In this document: positions 1-9,173 of the stretch, piece by piece
Position numbering within the stretch: position 1 is the stretch's first letter
How the letters are laid out: the number at the start of each line of letters is the position of its first letter
Assembly (NCBI RefSeq): GCF_004296335.1
Contig: NZ_SGIU01000001.1
Coordinates: 721,290 to 785,289, forward strand
Length of the DNA stretch: 64,000 nucleotides
Direction of reading: 5' to 3'
Source: Flagellimonas allohymeniacidonis
GTDB lineage: Bacteria; Bacteroidota; Bacteroidia; Flavobacteriales; Flavobacteriaceae
Notes under the pieces: model-generated
What the model was told of the DNA's origin: nothing
Databases searched by the model: none
The model's input: the letters and a program-made list of their open reading frames with translations, nothing else
Program-made: the position numbers and the translations under genes

Positions 1-1256
1 GGAGCAGCAAGCTGCTTTAAATGTACCGAGGATAAATTCAAGAATTCCAGCTGGGTTTGTTGGGTGATGTCCAACTCTTCAATATAATTGGCATACAGGT
101 TTAAAAACTTGATTTCGGTATTGTTCGATAGGTCCAGCTGCGTAAGGCTATTATTGGTGATGTACAAATTCTCCAAGTTTACGTTGGCGCTCAAATCTAT
201 TTGCTCCAATTCGTTGAGCTGCAGAATCAAGGTGGTCAATTTTTGGTTTTGGGAAACATCTAATGAACTCATCTTATGACCTCGAATGGTTACATGGTAC
301 AGTTCGGGGTGCAATGCCAGGTTCAGATTCTCAATGGTTCCGGTCACTCCCAGAAATTTTAGGTTGGTCAGGGTGGACAAGCCCTTGATCTCGGTATCGA
401 AATCGTCACTTACCACCAATATTTCCAGCAATGGGTTTTTGGACACGTCAATGGAGTTCAACTCGCCAAACCTTACAGCCAGATGGTTCAGTTTAGGAAA
501 TCGCTCCAAAATGGAATCAATATTGGGCAAGGTGTTGTCGCCCACTCCCAAGAAAGTTAAGTTGGGCAGTTCTTCCAGCTGAAGGGTTTGAATTTTATCA
601 CCCTTGCCATTCCCAGTAATTTGTAGGTGCAGTCCGGTGACTTCTGTAACATCCGTAGTGCTCAGTGTTATGGTATATTCCCCTGCGGCAGCATAGCGGT
701 GTTCTATTCTATCACTAGGTGCCTGAATTTCGGAAGGGGCTTCGGCCACCTCTTCACTTCCATCACCCCAATCGATATGGTACAGCGAACGGTATCCTTG
801 CATTACCGTTACATCAATAAATCGCAGTCGGTTTTGGCCATCTGATTCAGATTGCACCCTAAAAGTTGCCACTTTTTGATTTTTGTAATGCTCAAACTGT
901 AGAGTAAGCGGATTATCTATTGTGTAATTTTTTAACTCTTCTTGGGTGGCATATATTTTGATCTGCCCGAAGGCCGGGTCTTCCACTTCAAAGATGTAGG
1001 TGCCTTCAGAATTTAAGTCCACTTCAACTTCCTGCACCTCGTTATAGGGAATAGCGTTCTGTCGGTTGACCATTCCATTTGCCTGGGTTATGGTTAAATC
1101 CCCTACTCCGGAAGTGTCCGTATTGGTAACAATCTCAATGGGAAGTAATTGAGTTGCGCTGCCTTGATCGTTGGATTCCTCTTTTTCACAAGAAAAAAGC
1201 ATGAAAAAAACTAAGTATGCAACAAGTATTCTGAGGGATTTGAGGCGGAAGGTCAT
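1..1256 (-). CDS. PKD/leucine-rich-repeat surface lipoprotein, C-terminus outside window
   Basis: The reading frame is open from an ATG at 1256 to the window edge, giving 418 residues without a stop. The N-terminus is a lipoprotein signal with lipobox MLFSC (Cys about residue 23) followed by an acidic stretch (EKEE), so it is predicted to be anchored in a membrane. Residues about 155-200 look like a PKD-type beta-sandwich (core WGDGS, later GEYTITL). From about residue 215 onward there are leucine-rich repeats of roughly 21 residues with the Bacteroidota pattern LDxSxNxxLxxLxxxxNxL (for example IDVSKNPLLEIL and LDLSNNTEIKFL). Such proteins are usually surface-exposed binding or adhesion proteins; the ligand cannot be told from sequence. 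Confidence 0.85.
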   Translation of the reverse strand, partial: MTFRLKSLRILVAYLVFFMLFSCEKEESNDQGSATQLLPIEIVTNTDTSGVGDLTITQANGMVNRQNAIPYNEVQEVEVDLNSEGTYIFEVEDPAFGQIKIYATQEELKNYTIDNPLTLQFEHYKNQKVATFRVQSESDGQNRLRFIDVTVMQGYRSLYHIDWGDGSEEVAEAPSEIQAPSDRIEHRYAAAGEYTITLSTTDVTEVTGLHLQITGNGKGDKIQTLQLEELPNLTFLGVGDNTLPNIDSILERFPKLNHLAVRFGELNSIDVSKNPLLEILVVSDDFDTEIKGLSTLTNLKFLGVTGTIENLNLALHPELYHVTIRGHKMSSLDVSQNQKLTTLILQLNELEQIDLSANVNLENLYITNNSLTQLDLSNNTEIKFLNLYANYIEELDITQQTQLEFLNLSSVHLKQLAA

Positions 1257-1408
1257 TGGATAGGTTTTTGGATAATATCTAACGTAAGAATGCTAGAATT
1301 AGTGCCTGTCGCAGATGACATTTCCAGCCAAAAATACTCCTAAAGAAGCATACCTTTTGATAGCTGTTGGCAATATTTAGGGGTAATTACCTATTAAACC
1401 AAAGTAGC

Positions 1409-1933
1409 TTAGTGATTTACCAACCGCTTTGCCATCGCCATAAACTCAAAAGTGTCTTTTCCGATATTGAATTGGTGCTCGCCCACGGTTTTGAAGTTAT
1501 TTTTTTCGTAAAAGCGGATGGCTCTTTGATTTCCCTTATAAACAGATAGCCAAATGAGCTCACATCCACTGGCTTTTGCTTTTTTGAGCAACACATCTTG
1601 CAGGCGTTTGCCAATTTTCATGGATAAAAAATCCTTTAGGACATAAATTTTCTGTAGTTGACCTGCCTTCTCCGAGGGAACAAAATCAGATGGAGAATGG
1701 AGTTTTAGTTTGGCATAGCCTACCGGAAGACGGTCAACAAGAGCTATCCAATACGCATTGTTTTCTTTTTGAAGACTTTGCTCAATCTTATCAACAGAGA
1801 AAGTGGTGTCCAGATAGTTTTTTAATCCCTCCCGGTCGGTGAACAAGTTGCCAAAAGTTTCGGTGAATGTAATTCTTCCCAGTAAAGCAATCGAAGAGGC
1901 GTCTTCTTTATTCGCCAATCGTATTTCTTCCAT
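1409..1933 (-). CDS. GNAT-family N-acetyltransferase
   Basis: This 174-residue protein has the size and order of motifs of a single-domain GNAT. The acetyl-CoA-binding motif A region lies around residues 90-116 (QLQKIYVLKDFLSMKIGKRL) and motif B around 132-148 (VYKGNQRAIRFYEKNNF), followed by the usual C-terminal strand. GNATs transfer an acetyl group from acetyl-CoA to an amine; the acceptor cannot be inferred. It is divergent from the AraC-type gene with only about 32 bp between the two starts, so the two probably share a control region. Confidence 0.85.
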   Translation of the reverse strand: MEEIRLANKEDASSIALLGRITFTETFGNLFTDREGLKNYLDTTFSVDKIEQSLQKENNAYWIALVDRLPVGYAKLKLHSPSDFVPSEKAGQLQKIYVLKDFLSMKIGKRLQDVLLKKAKASGCELIWLSVYKGNQRAIRFYEKNNFKTVGEHQFNIGKDTFEFMAMAKRLVNH

Positions 1934-1965
1934 ATACTGAGGGTTTCATTTTATATATTTAAGCA

Positions 1966-2871
1966 TTGAAAGGTAACACTTCATATTTTAAAGGTATCTC
2001 CGAATTGCTCGATGGCCTGAAAACGGTAAAGCCATTGAGTGAACACTTTCATATTCATAAATTTAGTGATACCCCGAATAGTTGGCTGAAGGAAACGCAA
2101 ATTTTTCGAAGCAACACCTACGCCATTATTCTGATGATACAGGGCGAGGCAGATTACAAAATCGGACTTTCGGACTATCATATCGGTGACAGCAGCCTTT
2201 ACTTTATGGCCCCGGCGCATTTGCGCTATTACAATCGACTTTCCGAATGGGATGGCTATGTGCTACTTTTTATGGATGAATTCATTTTGAACAACAGTTT
2301 AAAAAAGCTGGTTACCGGCTTTAAGGGTTTCAAAATATCATCGGAAGTGGTCATTAACCTCAATAAACAAGCGCTTGAAGAATCGGAACGTATTTTTAAA
2401 TACCTATATGACGTCTCTTATTCCGACAGCAAAACCAAGTTTAAAAAAGCTGAAGCCTTGTTGGAACTTTTAATGATTCATATGACAGAATTGTACGACA
2501 CACAGTTTGAGACTCAAAATGCATCGAAACCACACCGCATTTTTAAAATGTTCGAACACATTGTGGAAGATCATCTTTATGCTATTATCCAAGACAAGGC
2601 GGAAAAGCAAATTACCATAGGGGAGATAGCTGAACGGATTCATGTAAATTCCACTTATTTGGGTGAAGTCATAAAGAAAGCCACAGGACGCACGCCCAAA
2701 GAAATCCTGTCGGACCGTTTTGTTTTGGAGGCAAAGTCTTTATTGGGCAATACTGATATGGCCGTAAATGAAATTGCCTACTTTTTAAAGTTCCAAGATG
2801 CCTCCAACTTCACCAAATTCTTTAGAGCAAAAACTGGTATTTCACCTACCAAGTACAGAAATTTTAAGTAG
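1966..2871 (+). CDS. AraC-family transcriptional regulator
   Basis: The protein has an N-terminal cupin-like sensing region (about residues 25-150) and a C-terminal AraC/XylS double helix-turn-helix (about 210-301), ending with the characteristic signature DASNFTKFFRAKTGISPTKY. The start is a TTG at 1966: an in-frame stop lies just upstream and the next ATG is at codon 57, which would delete part of the cupin domain. The gene precedes an aldo/keto reductase on the same strand, and a perfect inverted repeat lies over that gene start, so regulation of the reductase is plausible but inferred. Confidence 0.85.
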   Translation: MKGNTSYFKGISELLDGLKTVKPLSEHFHIHKFSDTPNSWLKETQIFRSNTYAIILMIQGEADYKIGLSDYHIGDSSLYFMAPAHLRYYNRLSEWDGYVLLFMDEFILNNSLKKLVTGFKGFKISSEVVINLNKQALEESERIFKYLYDVSYSDSKTKFKKAEALLELLMIHMTELYDTQFETQNASKPHRIFKMFEHIVEDHLYAIIQDKAEKQITIGEIAERIHVNSTYLGEVIKKATGRTPKEILSDRFVLEAKSLLGNTDMAVNEIAYFLKFQDASNFTKFFRAKTGISPTKYRNFK

Positions 2872-2945
2872 AATTAATTCAAAAACTGGGATTTTCACCA
2901 GTATCACTTCGTTCTTCACCACATAATCACCTTCCTTTTGAAGGA

Positions 2946-2980
2946 CATTTGTACCATAAAATTTAAACATCGTACAAATG
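2946..2980. promoter_or_regulatory. 9-bp perfect inverted repeat over the reductase start codon
   Basis: CATTTGTAC at 2946-2954 is repeated in inverse orientation as GTACAAATG at 2972-2980, separated by 17 AT-rich bases. The right arm contains the ATG start codon of the aldo/keto reductase. It may be an operator for the upstream AraC-type protein or another regulator, or an RNA hairpin that masks the start. The left arm is part of AAGGACATTTGTACC, which resembles a box upstream of the Crp-like gene at 38135. Confidence 0.5.
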
Positions 2981-3793
2981 AAAACTAAAGACACTTTTAC
3001 ATTAGGAGATTTCGAAATCAACCGACTAGGTTTTGGAACAATGAGAAGCACAACTGGTAATGGCATTTGGGGAGACTCCCTCAATAAGGAAAATGCGATT
3101 TCAGTTATTAGAACAGCCATAGAAAATGGCGTGAACTTTATCGACACAGCCGACTCTTACGGACCTTATACCTCCGAACTTTTGGTAGAAGAAGCCGTGC
3201 GACCTTTCAAAGACAACGTGCTTGTTGCTACTAAAGGTGGCGCGGTTAAGTATAAGCCGGGGGCCGTATTGGCCAATGGCCACCCATATTATTTGCGTAC
3301 CGCTATTGAAGGGAGTTTGCGAAGATTGCAGCGGGAAACCATAGACCTGTATTTTTTACATCGGGTTGACCCTAACATCCCCATTGAGGATTCGGTGGGT
3401 GCCTTGGCCCAATTTCAAAAGGAAGGGAAAATAAAACATATTGGTATCTCCAATGTCACTGTTGAGCAATTCGACAGAGCGCAATCAGTAGCCAAAATCG
3501 ATGCCGTTCAAAATGCCTTCAATTATGGTGATCGACGGTATGAGGACGTGGTAAAGCAAACCACTGACCAAAACATTGCCTTTATCGCCCATACACCGGT
3601 TGCAGCAAACCAGTGGGACATAAACGCCTTGAAAGCGGCCAATGAAAAGGGAATCTCGGTTAACCAACTTTCCTTGAAGTGGTTATTGGACTACGCAGCC
3701 AATGTTATCTCCATTCCAGGTACATCTTCCCAATCACATCTGATGGAGAATTTGACATCGAAAAATGTGCACTTGGAAACACTAAATGTTTAA
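2978..3793 (+). CDS. Aldo/keto reductase
   Basis: This is an NADPH-dependent aldo/keto reductase of 271 residues. The four catalytic residues are visible: Asp56 and Tyr61 in FIDTADSYG, Lys86 in VATKGG, and His128 in LYFLHR. The C-terminal cofactor loop IPGTSSQSHLMEN is present. The protein ends about 10-15 residues earlier than many relatives, just after the last strand, which should not affect the barrel. The substrate (aldehyde, ketone or sugar) is unknown. It follows an AraC-type gene and is followed 17 bp later by a small membrane protein. Confidence 0.92.
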   Translation: MKTKDTFTLGDFEINRLGFGTMRSTTGNGIWGDSLNKENAISVIRTAIENGVNFIDTADSYGPYTSELLVEEAVRPFKDNVLVATKGGAVKYKPGAVLANGHPYYLRTAIEGSLRRLQRETIDLYFLHRVDPNIPIEDSVGALAQFQKEGKIKHIGISNVTVEQFDRAQSVAKIDAVQNAFNYGDRRYEDVVKQTTDQNIAFIAHTPVAANQWDINALKAANEKGISVNQLSLKWLLDYAANVISIPGTSSQSHLMENLTSKNVHLETLNV

Positions 3794-3810
3794 GAATAAA
3801 AAAGAGTACA

Positions 3811-4032
3811 ATGAAAAAGCTAAAAAATGCAGTAATAGTTTGGGTAGCCATCTACCCAACTATTACTTTGATTATGGTAGTTTTCGGAGAAATGCTGTCC
3901 GAATTGCCCATTTATTTGAGAACCTTAATCCTAACACTAATTTTGGTTCCTGCCATGGTCTACTTCCTAATTCCATTTTGGACCAAGGTGTTTAACAAAC
4001 AGAACATTGTTCAGGAGGATTTAAATAAATAA
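3811..4032 (+). CDS. Small two-helix membrane protein, like the C-terminal tail of COG3224 proteins
   Basis: This 73-residue protein has two predicted transmembrane helices (about residues 5-27 and 33-58). The pattern VAIYPTITLI, then LPIYLRTLILTLILVPAMVY, then IPFWTK resembles the membrane tail found at the C-terminus of COG3224 antibiotic-biosynthesis-monooxygenase proteins, here without the monooxygenase domain. The ATG at 3811 was chosen because a longer frame would run into the reductase gene and gives a non-membrane, low-complexity leader. It is probably cotranscribed with the reductase. Function unknown. Confidence 0.65.
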   Translation: MKKLKNAVIVWVAIYPTITLIMVVFGEMLSELPIYLRTLILTLILVPAMVYFLIPFWTKVFNKQNIVQEDLNK

Positions 4033-4053
4033 ACGAATTCCAAGGAAAGACCA

Positions 4054-5157
4054 CTATTCTATTTTCAACCCTTGGGTATTGGCAAACCTGCCAGTGACCA
4101 ACCAGCCCCCAAAATTTTCAGAAACAGCCAATAATAGTGTGTTCTTTCCTTTTTTTAGATTTAGATACACGGCATCAAAAAGTCCGATGGTGCCCAAGTA
4201 ACGGTAATCCCTAGTCCGAAACCCATTGTTTCCTTTGTAGATGGGCTCGCCGTTTAATAGGACCACTACTCTATCACTGTATCCGAACTCAAACAATCGG
4301 GTTTCATCTTTATTTGCTGTGATGGTGAGTTTGGCAAAAACGGTATTGCCCGGGGTATCATCCCGTAGTTCCACTTTTCTTGAAATATTGGCGGCAACCC
4401 CTTCTTCCAAGACTATTTTTTGGCCCCATTTGCGTCCATTGATGACTGATTGTACGTTGTTGGGATTGTCCAATAGTTTTTCTTCAAACTTATCGGATAC
4501 CTCCCATTGCGCTATAGCACCTTCTATAGGCTCCCGTTCGCCGGGATTGAAATCCTTTAGCTCAAATTCATCTTTGTTTACCTTGAAGTTGGCCAAATGA
4601 ATGCCGTTCGCCAAACCGCCAGTGAAAGTTAAGCCTCCAGCCTTGGCCTCATGAAACAATTGCCATGACAAATTGGGTTTTTCGGCATGGTCTAGATACA
4701 CTTGGGCCTTATCATCATGTACCACTATTTTAACATGCATCCACTGGTCTACCGGATAGTCATAAACAAACGAATACTTTGGCCCAAAATAAAACTGCCA
4801 AGGGGTAATCCCTTTGAATACAGCAACCGCCTGGTTGGCATCAGGATTGCCCGATTGATGGGGACGGATATAAAACTGCTCGGCATCTGAACCATTCGAT
4901 CTAAAATAGACTCCAGGAAACCCTCGGGTCTCTGTCATATAAATATCATATTCAATGGTCCCATTTAAAAAATTGGCATCTTTTAGTGTCATCGAACCCG
5001 CCTGCAGATAAATGGCATCTTTCCCCTTAAAGGATTCCAATACATAGGATCGGGCATTGATATCCCAATTCACCGTATCCAAGGGAATGATCTCCTGTGA
5101 CAGGGCAATAATCGAATGAAAAAGTAGGAACGCAAAGAAAATAGTTGACTTGCTCAT
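4054..5157 (-). CDS. Secreted protein with two beta-sandwich (concanavalin A-like and jelly-roll-like) domains
   Basis: The protein is 367 residues with an N-terminal signal peptide (MSKSTIFFAFLLFHSIIALS); an upstream ATG at 5223 would place charged residues before it and is less likely. Residues about 55-205 resemble a LamG/DUF1080-type lectin-like sandwich (GTIEYDIYMTET, GVYFRSNGSDAEQFYIRPH, WMHVKIVVHDDKAQVYLD). The C-terminal part (about 230-367) looks like a jelly-roll module of glycosidases (VVVLLNGEPIYKGNNG and KGKNTLLLAVSENFGGW). No catalytic residues were recognised. A carbohydrate-binding or polysaccharide-related role is inferred. It is divergent from the membrane-anchored HTH gene at 5285. 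Confidence 0.7.
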   Translation of the reverse strand: MSKSTIFFAFLLFHSIIALSQEIIPLDTVNWDINARSYVLESFKGKDAIYLQAGSMTLKDANFLNGTIEYDIYMTETRGFPGVYFRSNGSDAEQFYIRPHQSGNPDANQAVAVFKGITPWQFYFGPKYSFVYDYPVDQWMHVKIVVHDDKAQVYLDHAEKPNLSWQLFHEAKAGGLTFTGGLANGIHLANFKVNKDEFELKDFNPGEREPIEGAIAQWEVSDKFEEKLLDNPNNVQSVINGRKWGQKIVLEEGVAANISRKVELRDDTPGNTVFAKLTITANKDETRLFEFGYSDRVVVLLNGEPIYKGNNGFRTRDYRYLGTIGLFDAVYLNLKKGKNTLLLAVSENFGGWLVTGRFANTQGLKIE

Positions 5158-5284
5158 GTTTTTGATTTTTGATGATGCTAAGAAAAAAGTAAGCGGGCAA
5201 ATGAAGAAAACAAGTTCGTTCAAGTTGATTCATTCCCATTCATGCGTTGGAATTTTTGCAATCTTTGTGGTCTAACACCATGTA

Positions 5285-6544
5285 ATGTATCACGAACTGG
5301 CATACGTTCAAAAATGTTTGGAGCAGATTGAAACGCAACTGGGATGGGGCGCTTCCGATTCGTGGCACAACGACATGTTTGTGGAGCTCAGCGAGCGCAT
5401 TCAGCAAGAGACCAAAGTGCTTTTGAGCCCTGTGACCCTTAAAAGGGTCTGGGGGCGAATCGACTATAAAAGCGCTCCGAGTATTACCACATTGAATACC
5501 CTAGCAAAATTTGCCGGTTTTGAAAACTGGCGAGATTTTAAGGGAAATCTCCCCGAGAAAAAAAGTTCGGGTATAACGAGAAAGATACGGGCCAATTTGG
5601 GTGTTATTATGATGAGTGCTTCGGTTATGACCTTGGTTTTTATTTCTTTTTACTCCTTAAGGGGTCCGTCCCAAGTAGAGGAACCGATTGATGTTTCAAA
5701 AGTGGTCTTCAATAGCAGGCCTATTGCCAAAGGCTTACCTAACTCCGTGGTCTTTGACCTTGATTTGGGAGAAATCAAATCTGACAGTATCCATATCCAA
5801 CAATATTGGGACCCTACAAAGACCATTGACCTCCAACCAGGCCAAAAACAAGCCACAGGACAGTACTATTTTCCGGGTTATTTTAGGGCAAAACTTTTGG
5901 TGGATGGAAAAGCCATCAAACAACATGATCTTTTTATTAAAACCCAAGGTTGGTTGGGCACTCTGGACTATCGCCCTATTCCGAAATACTTAAAATCCCA
6001 AGAGGTGTATGAAGGCAACCTTGCTTTTCCCAAAAGAGCGATTGAAGAAATAGAAGCCAGTGAGAAGCCTATAAGATCTACCTTTCACAGGGTCATGGAT
6101 TTTGAAACCATTTCAGGTGATAATTTTGAGCTTCGTTCCACCCTTAAAAATACCTATCGGGATAAGTGGGCGGTGTGTCAAATGGCCTACATTATTGTGT
6201 TAGGTACCAAAGGTGCTATGGTCATTGCATTGGGCATTCCAGGTTGTGCCTCTGAATTATGGGTTATGATGAACGACGTTTATCTCGATGGAAAGGAAAA
6301 AGATCTTTCGGGCCTAGGTATTGATCTGTCAGAACCCAAAGAGATTAAGGTTCTGGTGAAAGAAAAGAAGTTAACCGTTAGTTTTGCAAATCAAACCCTT
6401 TTCGCCGGCAGTTATAATGAAACTATTGGCAGAATAGCAGGACTTCGCTATCGATTCTTGGGCACCGGAGAGGTGCACCAAAGTATACTTTCCGATTTGG
6501 ACGGTGAGACCGTCATCGATTTTATGGATGATGACGCACTTTAA
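5285..6544 (+). CDS. Membrane-anchored protein with N-terminal HTH-like domain and extracytoplasmic sensor-like domain
   Basis: The 419-residue protein has a cytoplasmic N-terminal region (about 1-90) of a kind frequent in Bacteroidota, with HTH-like character (SPVTLKRVWGRID, then ITTLNTLAKFAGFENWRDFK). A single transmembrane helix follows at about residues 105-125. The remaining 290 residues are predicted to be outside the cytoplasmic membrane; their C-terminal half (GDNFELRSTLKN, GRIAGLRYRFLGTGEV) looks like a concanavalin-type sandwich. This fits a one-component transmembrane sensor, though DNA binding is not proven. Its divergent neighbour also carries a beta-sandwich domain. Confidence 0.6.
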   Translation: MYHELAYVQKCLEQIETQLGWGASDSWHNDMFVELSERIQQETKVLLSPVTLKRVWGRIDYKSAPSITTLNTLAKFAGFENWRDFKGNLPEKKSSGITRKIRANLGVIMMSASVMTLVFISFYSLRGPSQVEEPIDVSKVVFNSRPIAKGLPNSVVFDLDLGEIKSDSIHIQQYWDPTKTIDLQPGQKQATGQYYFPGYFRAKLLVDGKAIKQHDLFIKTQGWLGTLDYRPIPKYLKSQEVYEGNLAFPKRAIEEIEASEKPIRSTFHRVMDFETISGDNFELRSTLKNTYRDKWAVCQMAYIIVLGTKGAMVIALGIPGCASELWVMMNDVYLDGKEKDLSGLGIDLSEPKEIKVLVKEKKLTVSFANQTLFAGSYNETIGRIAGLRYRFLGTGEVHQSILSDLDGETVIDFMDDDAL

Positions 6545-6581
6545 CCTTACTTTTTAGAACAGGGACTAAATGAAAGCCCAT

Positions 6582-7586
6582 CTAGGGCCTCCCCTTTATG
6601 CGTTCCCAAATTTGGGATAAGAGGTAATTTGCATCTCGCTCCGTTTTTGGAGTTTCTGTGGCCCTAATGCGGCCATTTATTTCTTCTAAAAGATAAGTGA
6701 AGGCAAAAAACGGGGGCTGATCCTTACGGGGTACAAGCCCAAACCGCAAATCATAAAAATACCATTGGTCCATTTTTTGTTCTATGATGAACCATCCTTC
6801 TGTTATGGTCATCAAACGTTGTACATTGGGAAACTTCATCATTATTGTCGATTCCTTTCGATTTTTGGGATAGGTTTCAAAACGAATAGGCGCAGTGTCA
6901 AAAAGAGAATAATCAGCAATGAGATAGCTGTCAGCCGTTTCAATATTGGCATTCCACAATAGGGTAGTCAATGGTGCGGGACGCGTGCTGATATTGCTAT
7001 ACGCTATTTGTTGGTCGTTAAGCGCTTGCTCAAATTTTTGATTCACTACTTCCTTGATAACCAACGTTAATATGAGATATCCAGTTGAAATGCCCAATCC
7101 AGCTATGTTCAGACGTCTTCTCATCTTTGAATCCCTTTTATAAAAAAGAAGCACTAGGGTCAGTAACAAAAATGGAAGGGTGTACAAAGGGTCAATCACA
7201 AAAATTGAATTAAAGGCCAAGCGCACTTTAAATGGCCAAAAGAGTTGTGTTCCCCAAGTTGTGAAAGCATCCAGCAAGGGGTGTGTGAAAAGACCCAAAA
7301 AAAAGAGCTTGGCCCAAGGTTTCCAACCTAAATTGTGCTTTCGCTCCAGCTTATTGACCAACCATCCCAATATGGGAGCCAACAACACGCCAAAAACTAT
7401 GGAATGGCTGAACCCTCGATGCAGCTCGATGGCCGTGATGGTGTCAGTTAAAAAATTAGCGATAACATCCAAATCAGGAATCGTGCCTGCAATGGCACCG
7501 TAAAGCAATGCTTTGTTCCCTACTTTCTTTCCTAAGGTGGCCTCTCCTACCGCGGCTCCTAAAACTATTTGGGTCAGTGAATCCAA
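6582..7586 (-). CDS. DUF457-family membrane-bound metal-dependent hydrolase
   Basis: The N-terminus MDSLTQIVLGAAVGEATLGK and the following GAIAGTIPDLDV, ELHRGFSHSIVFG and FTHPLLDAFTTWGTQLFWPF are hallmarks of the YdjM/YfhP (DUF457) family of inner-membrane predicted metal-dependent hydrolases; the His and Asp residues in these motifs are the likely metal ligands. Several membrane helices cover the first 180 residues and a soluble C-terminal domain follows. It ends 37 bp from the end of the converging HTH-like gene. Substrate unknown. Confidence 0.88.
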   Translation of the reverse strand: MDSLTQIVLGAAVGEATLGKKVGNKALLYGAIAGTIPDLDVIANFLTDTITAIELHRGFSHSIVFGVLLAPILGWLVNKLERKHNLGWKPWAKLFFLGLFTHPLLDAFTTWGTQLFWPFKVRLAFNSIFVIDPLYTLPFLLLTLVLLFYKRDSKMRRRLNIAGLGISTGYLILTLVIKEVVNQKFEQALNDQQIAYSNISTRPAPLTTLLWNANIETADSYLIADYSLFDTAPIRFETYPKNRKESTIMMKFPNVQRLMTITEGWFIIEQKMDQWYFYDLRFGLVPRKDQPPFFAFTYLLEEINGRIRATETPKTERDANYLLSQIWERIKGRP

Positions 7587-7749
7587 ATAAAATTCTTTAA
7601 GCGCTAAAATAGGGATTCCTAAAATTATAGCTCGTCAGAAACGACAAGCTGTCCTACTCTACTTAAAGGTCAATGAAGGTGGTTAATTCGAACGCAGCTA
7701 AACTCAATGTCCCACTGCCAAAGTTGTTGGGTATAACTTCTTACAGGGT

Positions 7750-8361
7750 CTAATGTATTCCTCTACAATTGTTCTCCAAAGTCACCTGAATTTTATCTAT
7801 TTCCGTGGCGCCTGGTGGCAACTCTTCCGTTGTCAAGCCTTCATAAGCATTAGCTGCCTTCCATTGGGCAATGGTTTCACTAAAAAAAGCTGAGGCTATG
7901 GAATCGGTTTCATACACAAACAAATCATAGGCCTCTCCTTGGTCCCCTCCGAAACGGGTCACCACTTGCCACTTGCCATTTTCCTTATAAGAGGTGTTGG
8001 TCCAGTCGGACTGTGGATAGAATTTTTCATCTGAGGGTCGTAGCAGTACCCAAATATCCTTGTTGTGATTTTCCGGATATACGCCCATACTAAGAATTCG
8101 GCAGTTCACTGCGTCGCCAGCAACGGGAGAGATGACCTGCACTTGTGTTACCGGATATTCCACCTGCAATTTGTTACCTGTGTCGAAAGTCTCATTTATG
8201 GGAATGGGATTCATAGAGCCGTAAGTAAACCCTCCGTAAATCAACAATACAATCCCAATACTGGCCAAACCTACACTTAAGCCTGGATTTTTTCTATATA
8301 ATATGGCAAATAAGATAAAGATGATGCCTCCAACTACCGAAATGATTACACTTGTGAACAT
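7750..8361 (-). CDS. Membrane protein with two N-terminal helices and a soluble C-terminal domain
   Basis: The protein is 203 residues, with two predicted helices (about 4-21 and 29-48) and then a soluble part of about 150 residues that includes VISPVAGDAVNCRILSMGVY and two cysteines (in VNCRIL and near the C-terminus in NNCRG). I do not recognise the family. It stands alone between DUF457 and a divergent secreted protein. Confidence 0.65.
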   Translation of the reverse strand: MFTSVIISVVGGIIFILFAILYRKNPGLSVGLASIGIVLLIYGGFTYGSMNPIPINETFDTGNKLQVEYPVTQVQVISPVAGDAVNCRILSMGVYPENHNKDIWVLLRPSDEKFYPQSDWTNTSYKENGKWQVVTRFGGDQGEAYDLFVYETDSIASAFFSETIAQWKAANAYEGLTTEELPPGATEIDKIQVTLENNCRGIH

Positions 8362-8591
8362 TTTAAAGCAATTTTAATCGTGAATTCAATGTTTTATGAA
8401 CTTCTTAACAATATAAGTATTTTTAGGGCACAATGCTAAGCAAAATGGTCACTGCGGGGCTTATACAGCAATCGACCACTAAATCGTCACTCACGTTAAT
8501 GTATTGGAATTAGGGAAAGAAATTGCGCTGAAATTATCAAAAAAATGTCCAAACACTCCTAAAATATTCGTCTTTTATAAAACTACTTCTC

Positions 8592-9077
8592 ATGAAAAAA
8601 ATATTTTACCTAGCCCTCCTTTTTTGTTCAATAATTTTAGTGGGGAACATCCATGCTCAAACTCAAGGAGTTTTTTCAGAAACCCTCTTAGGTGGCTGGA
8701 ACGGTACTGGCACTCTTTTTAATCAAAAGGCCTCATTTAAAATGCAATGGGAAAATGAGCTGAATTCCAAGTTTATGGTGCTAAATTTTGAAAACAGGTT
8801 TAACGATAAATCGGGTGTGGAAAGAGTAATGAACGCCAAAGCTTATTATAATTTAGAACAGAATAAAGGGGTTTGGTTTGATTCAAGAGGAATGATATTA
8901 CCCTTGGTTTTGGAGATTAACAATGACAGCATGACCGTTTTATGGGGAGACCAGGAGACTGAAAAAGGAAAGACCATTTATTCCTTGGTTGATGATGAAC
9001 ACATGAGCGTTGAGGACTTCGTGTTCAAAGATAATTCCTATATGCTTTTTGGGAGGGCACTCTATCTTAAGGAGTAA
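8592..9077 (+). CDS. Secreted DUF1579-like lipocalin-fold protein
   Basis: The 161-residue product starts with a clear signal peptide (MKKIFYLALLFCSIILVGN...HAQ). The mature part has the beta-rich pattern of DUF1579-like proteins: GGWNGTGTLFNQKASFKMQWE, then a central strand with KAYYNLEQNKGVWFDSRG and NDSMTVLWGD. Function unknown. It is a single gene, with about 230 bp of apparently non-coding, AT-rich DNA upstream. Confidence 0.6.
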   Translation: MKKIFYLALLFCSIILVGNIHAQTQGVFSETLLGGWNGTGTLFNQKASFKMQWENELNSKFMVLNFENRFNDKSGVERVMNAKAYYNLEQNKGVWFDSRGMILPLVLEINNDSMTVLWGDQETEKGKTIYSLVDDEHMSVEDFVFKDNSYMLFGRALYLKE

Positions 9078-9173
9078 ACAAAATGGGGGTTCTACTTAGT
9101 AAATTGAAGTGAGTAGAATTTTCTTGAATCCTTAACTTCCATGATTTCCGTAAATCGTTTTAACCTTGATCAA

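Noticed and set aside
3679-4032. An extended start for the small membrane protein
   Set aside because: The extra 44 residues overlap the reductase gene and lack membrane character; the ATG at 3811 gives a normal two-helix protein.
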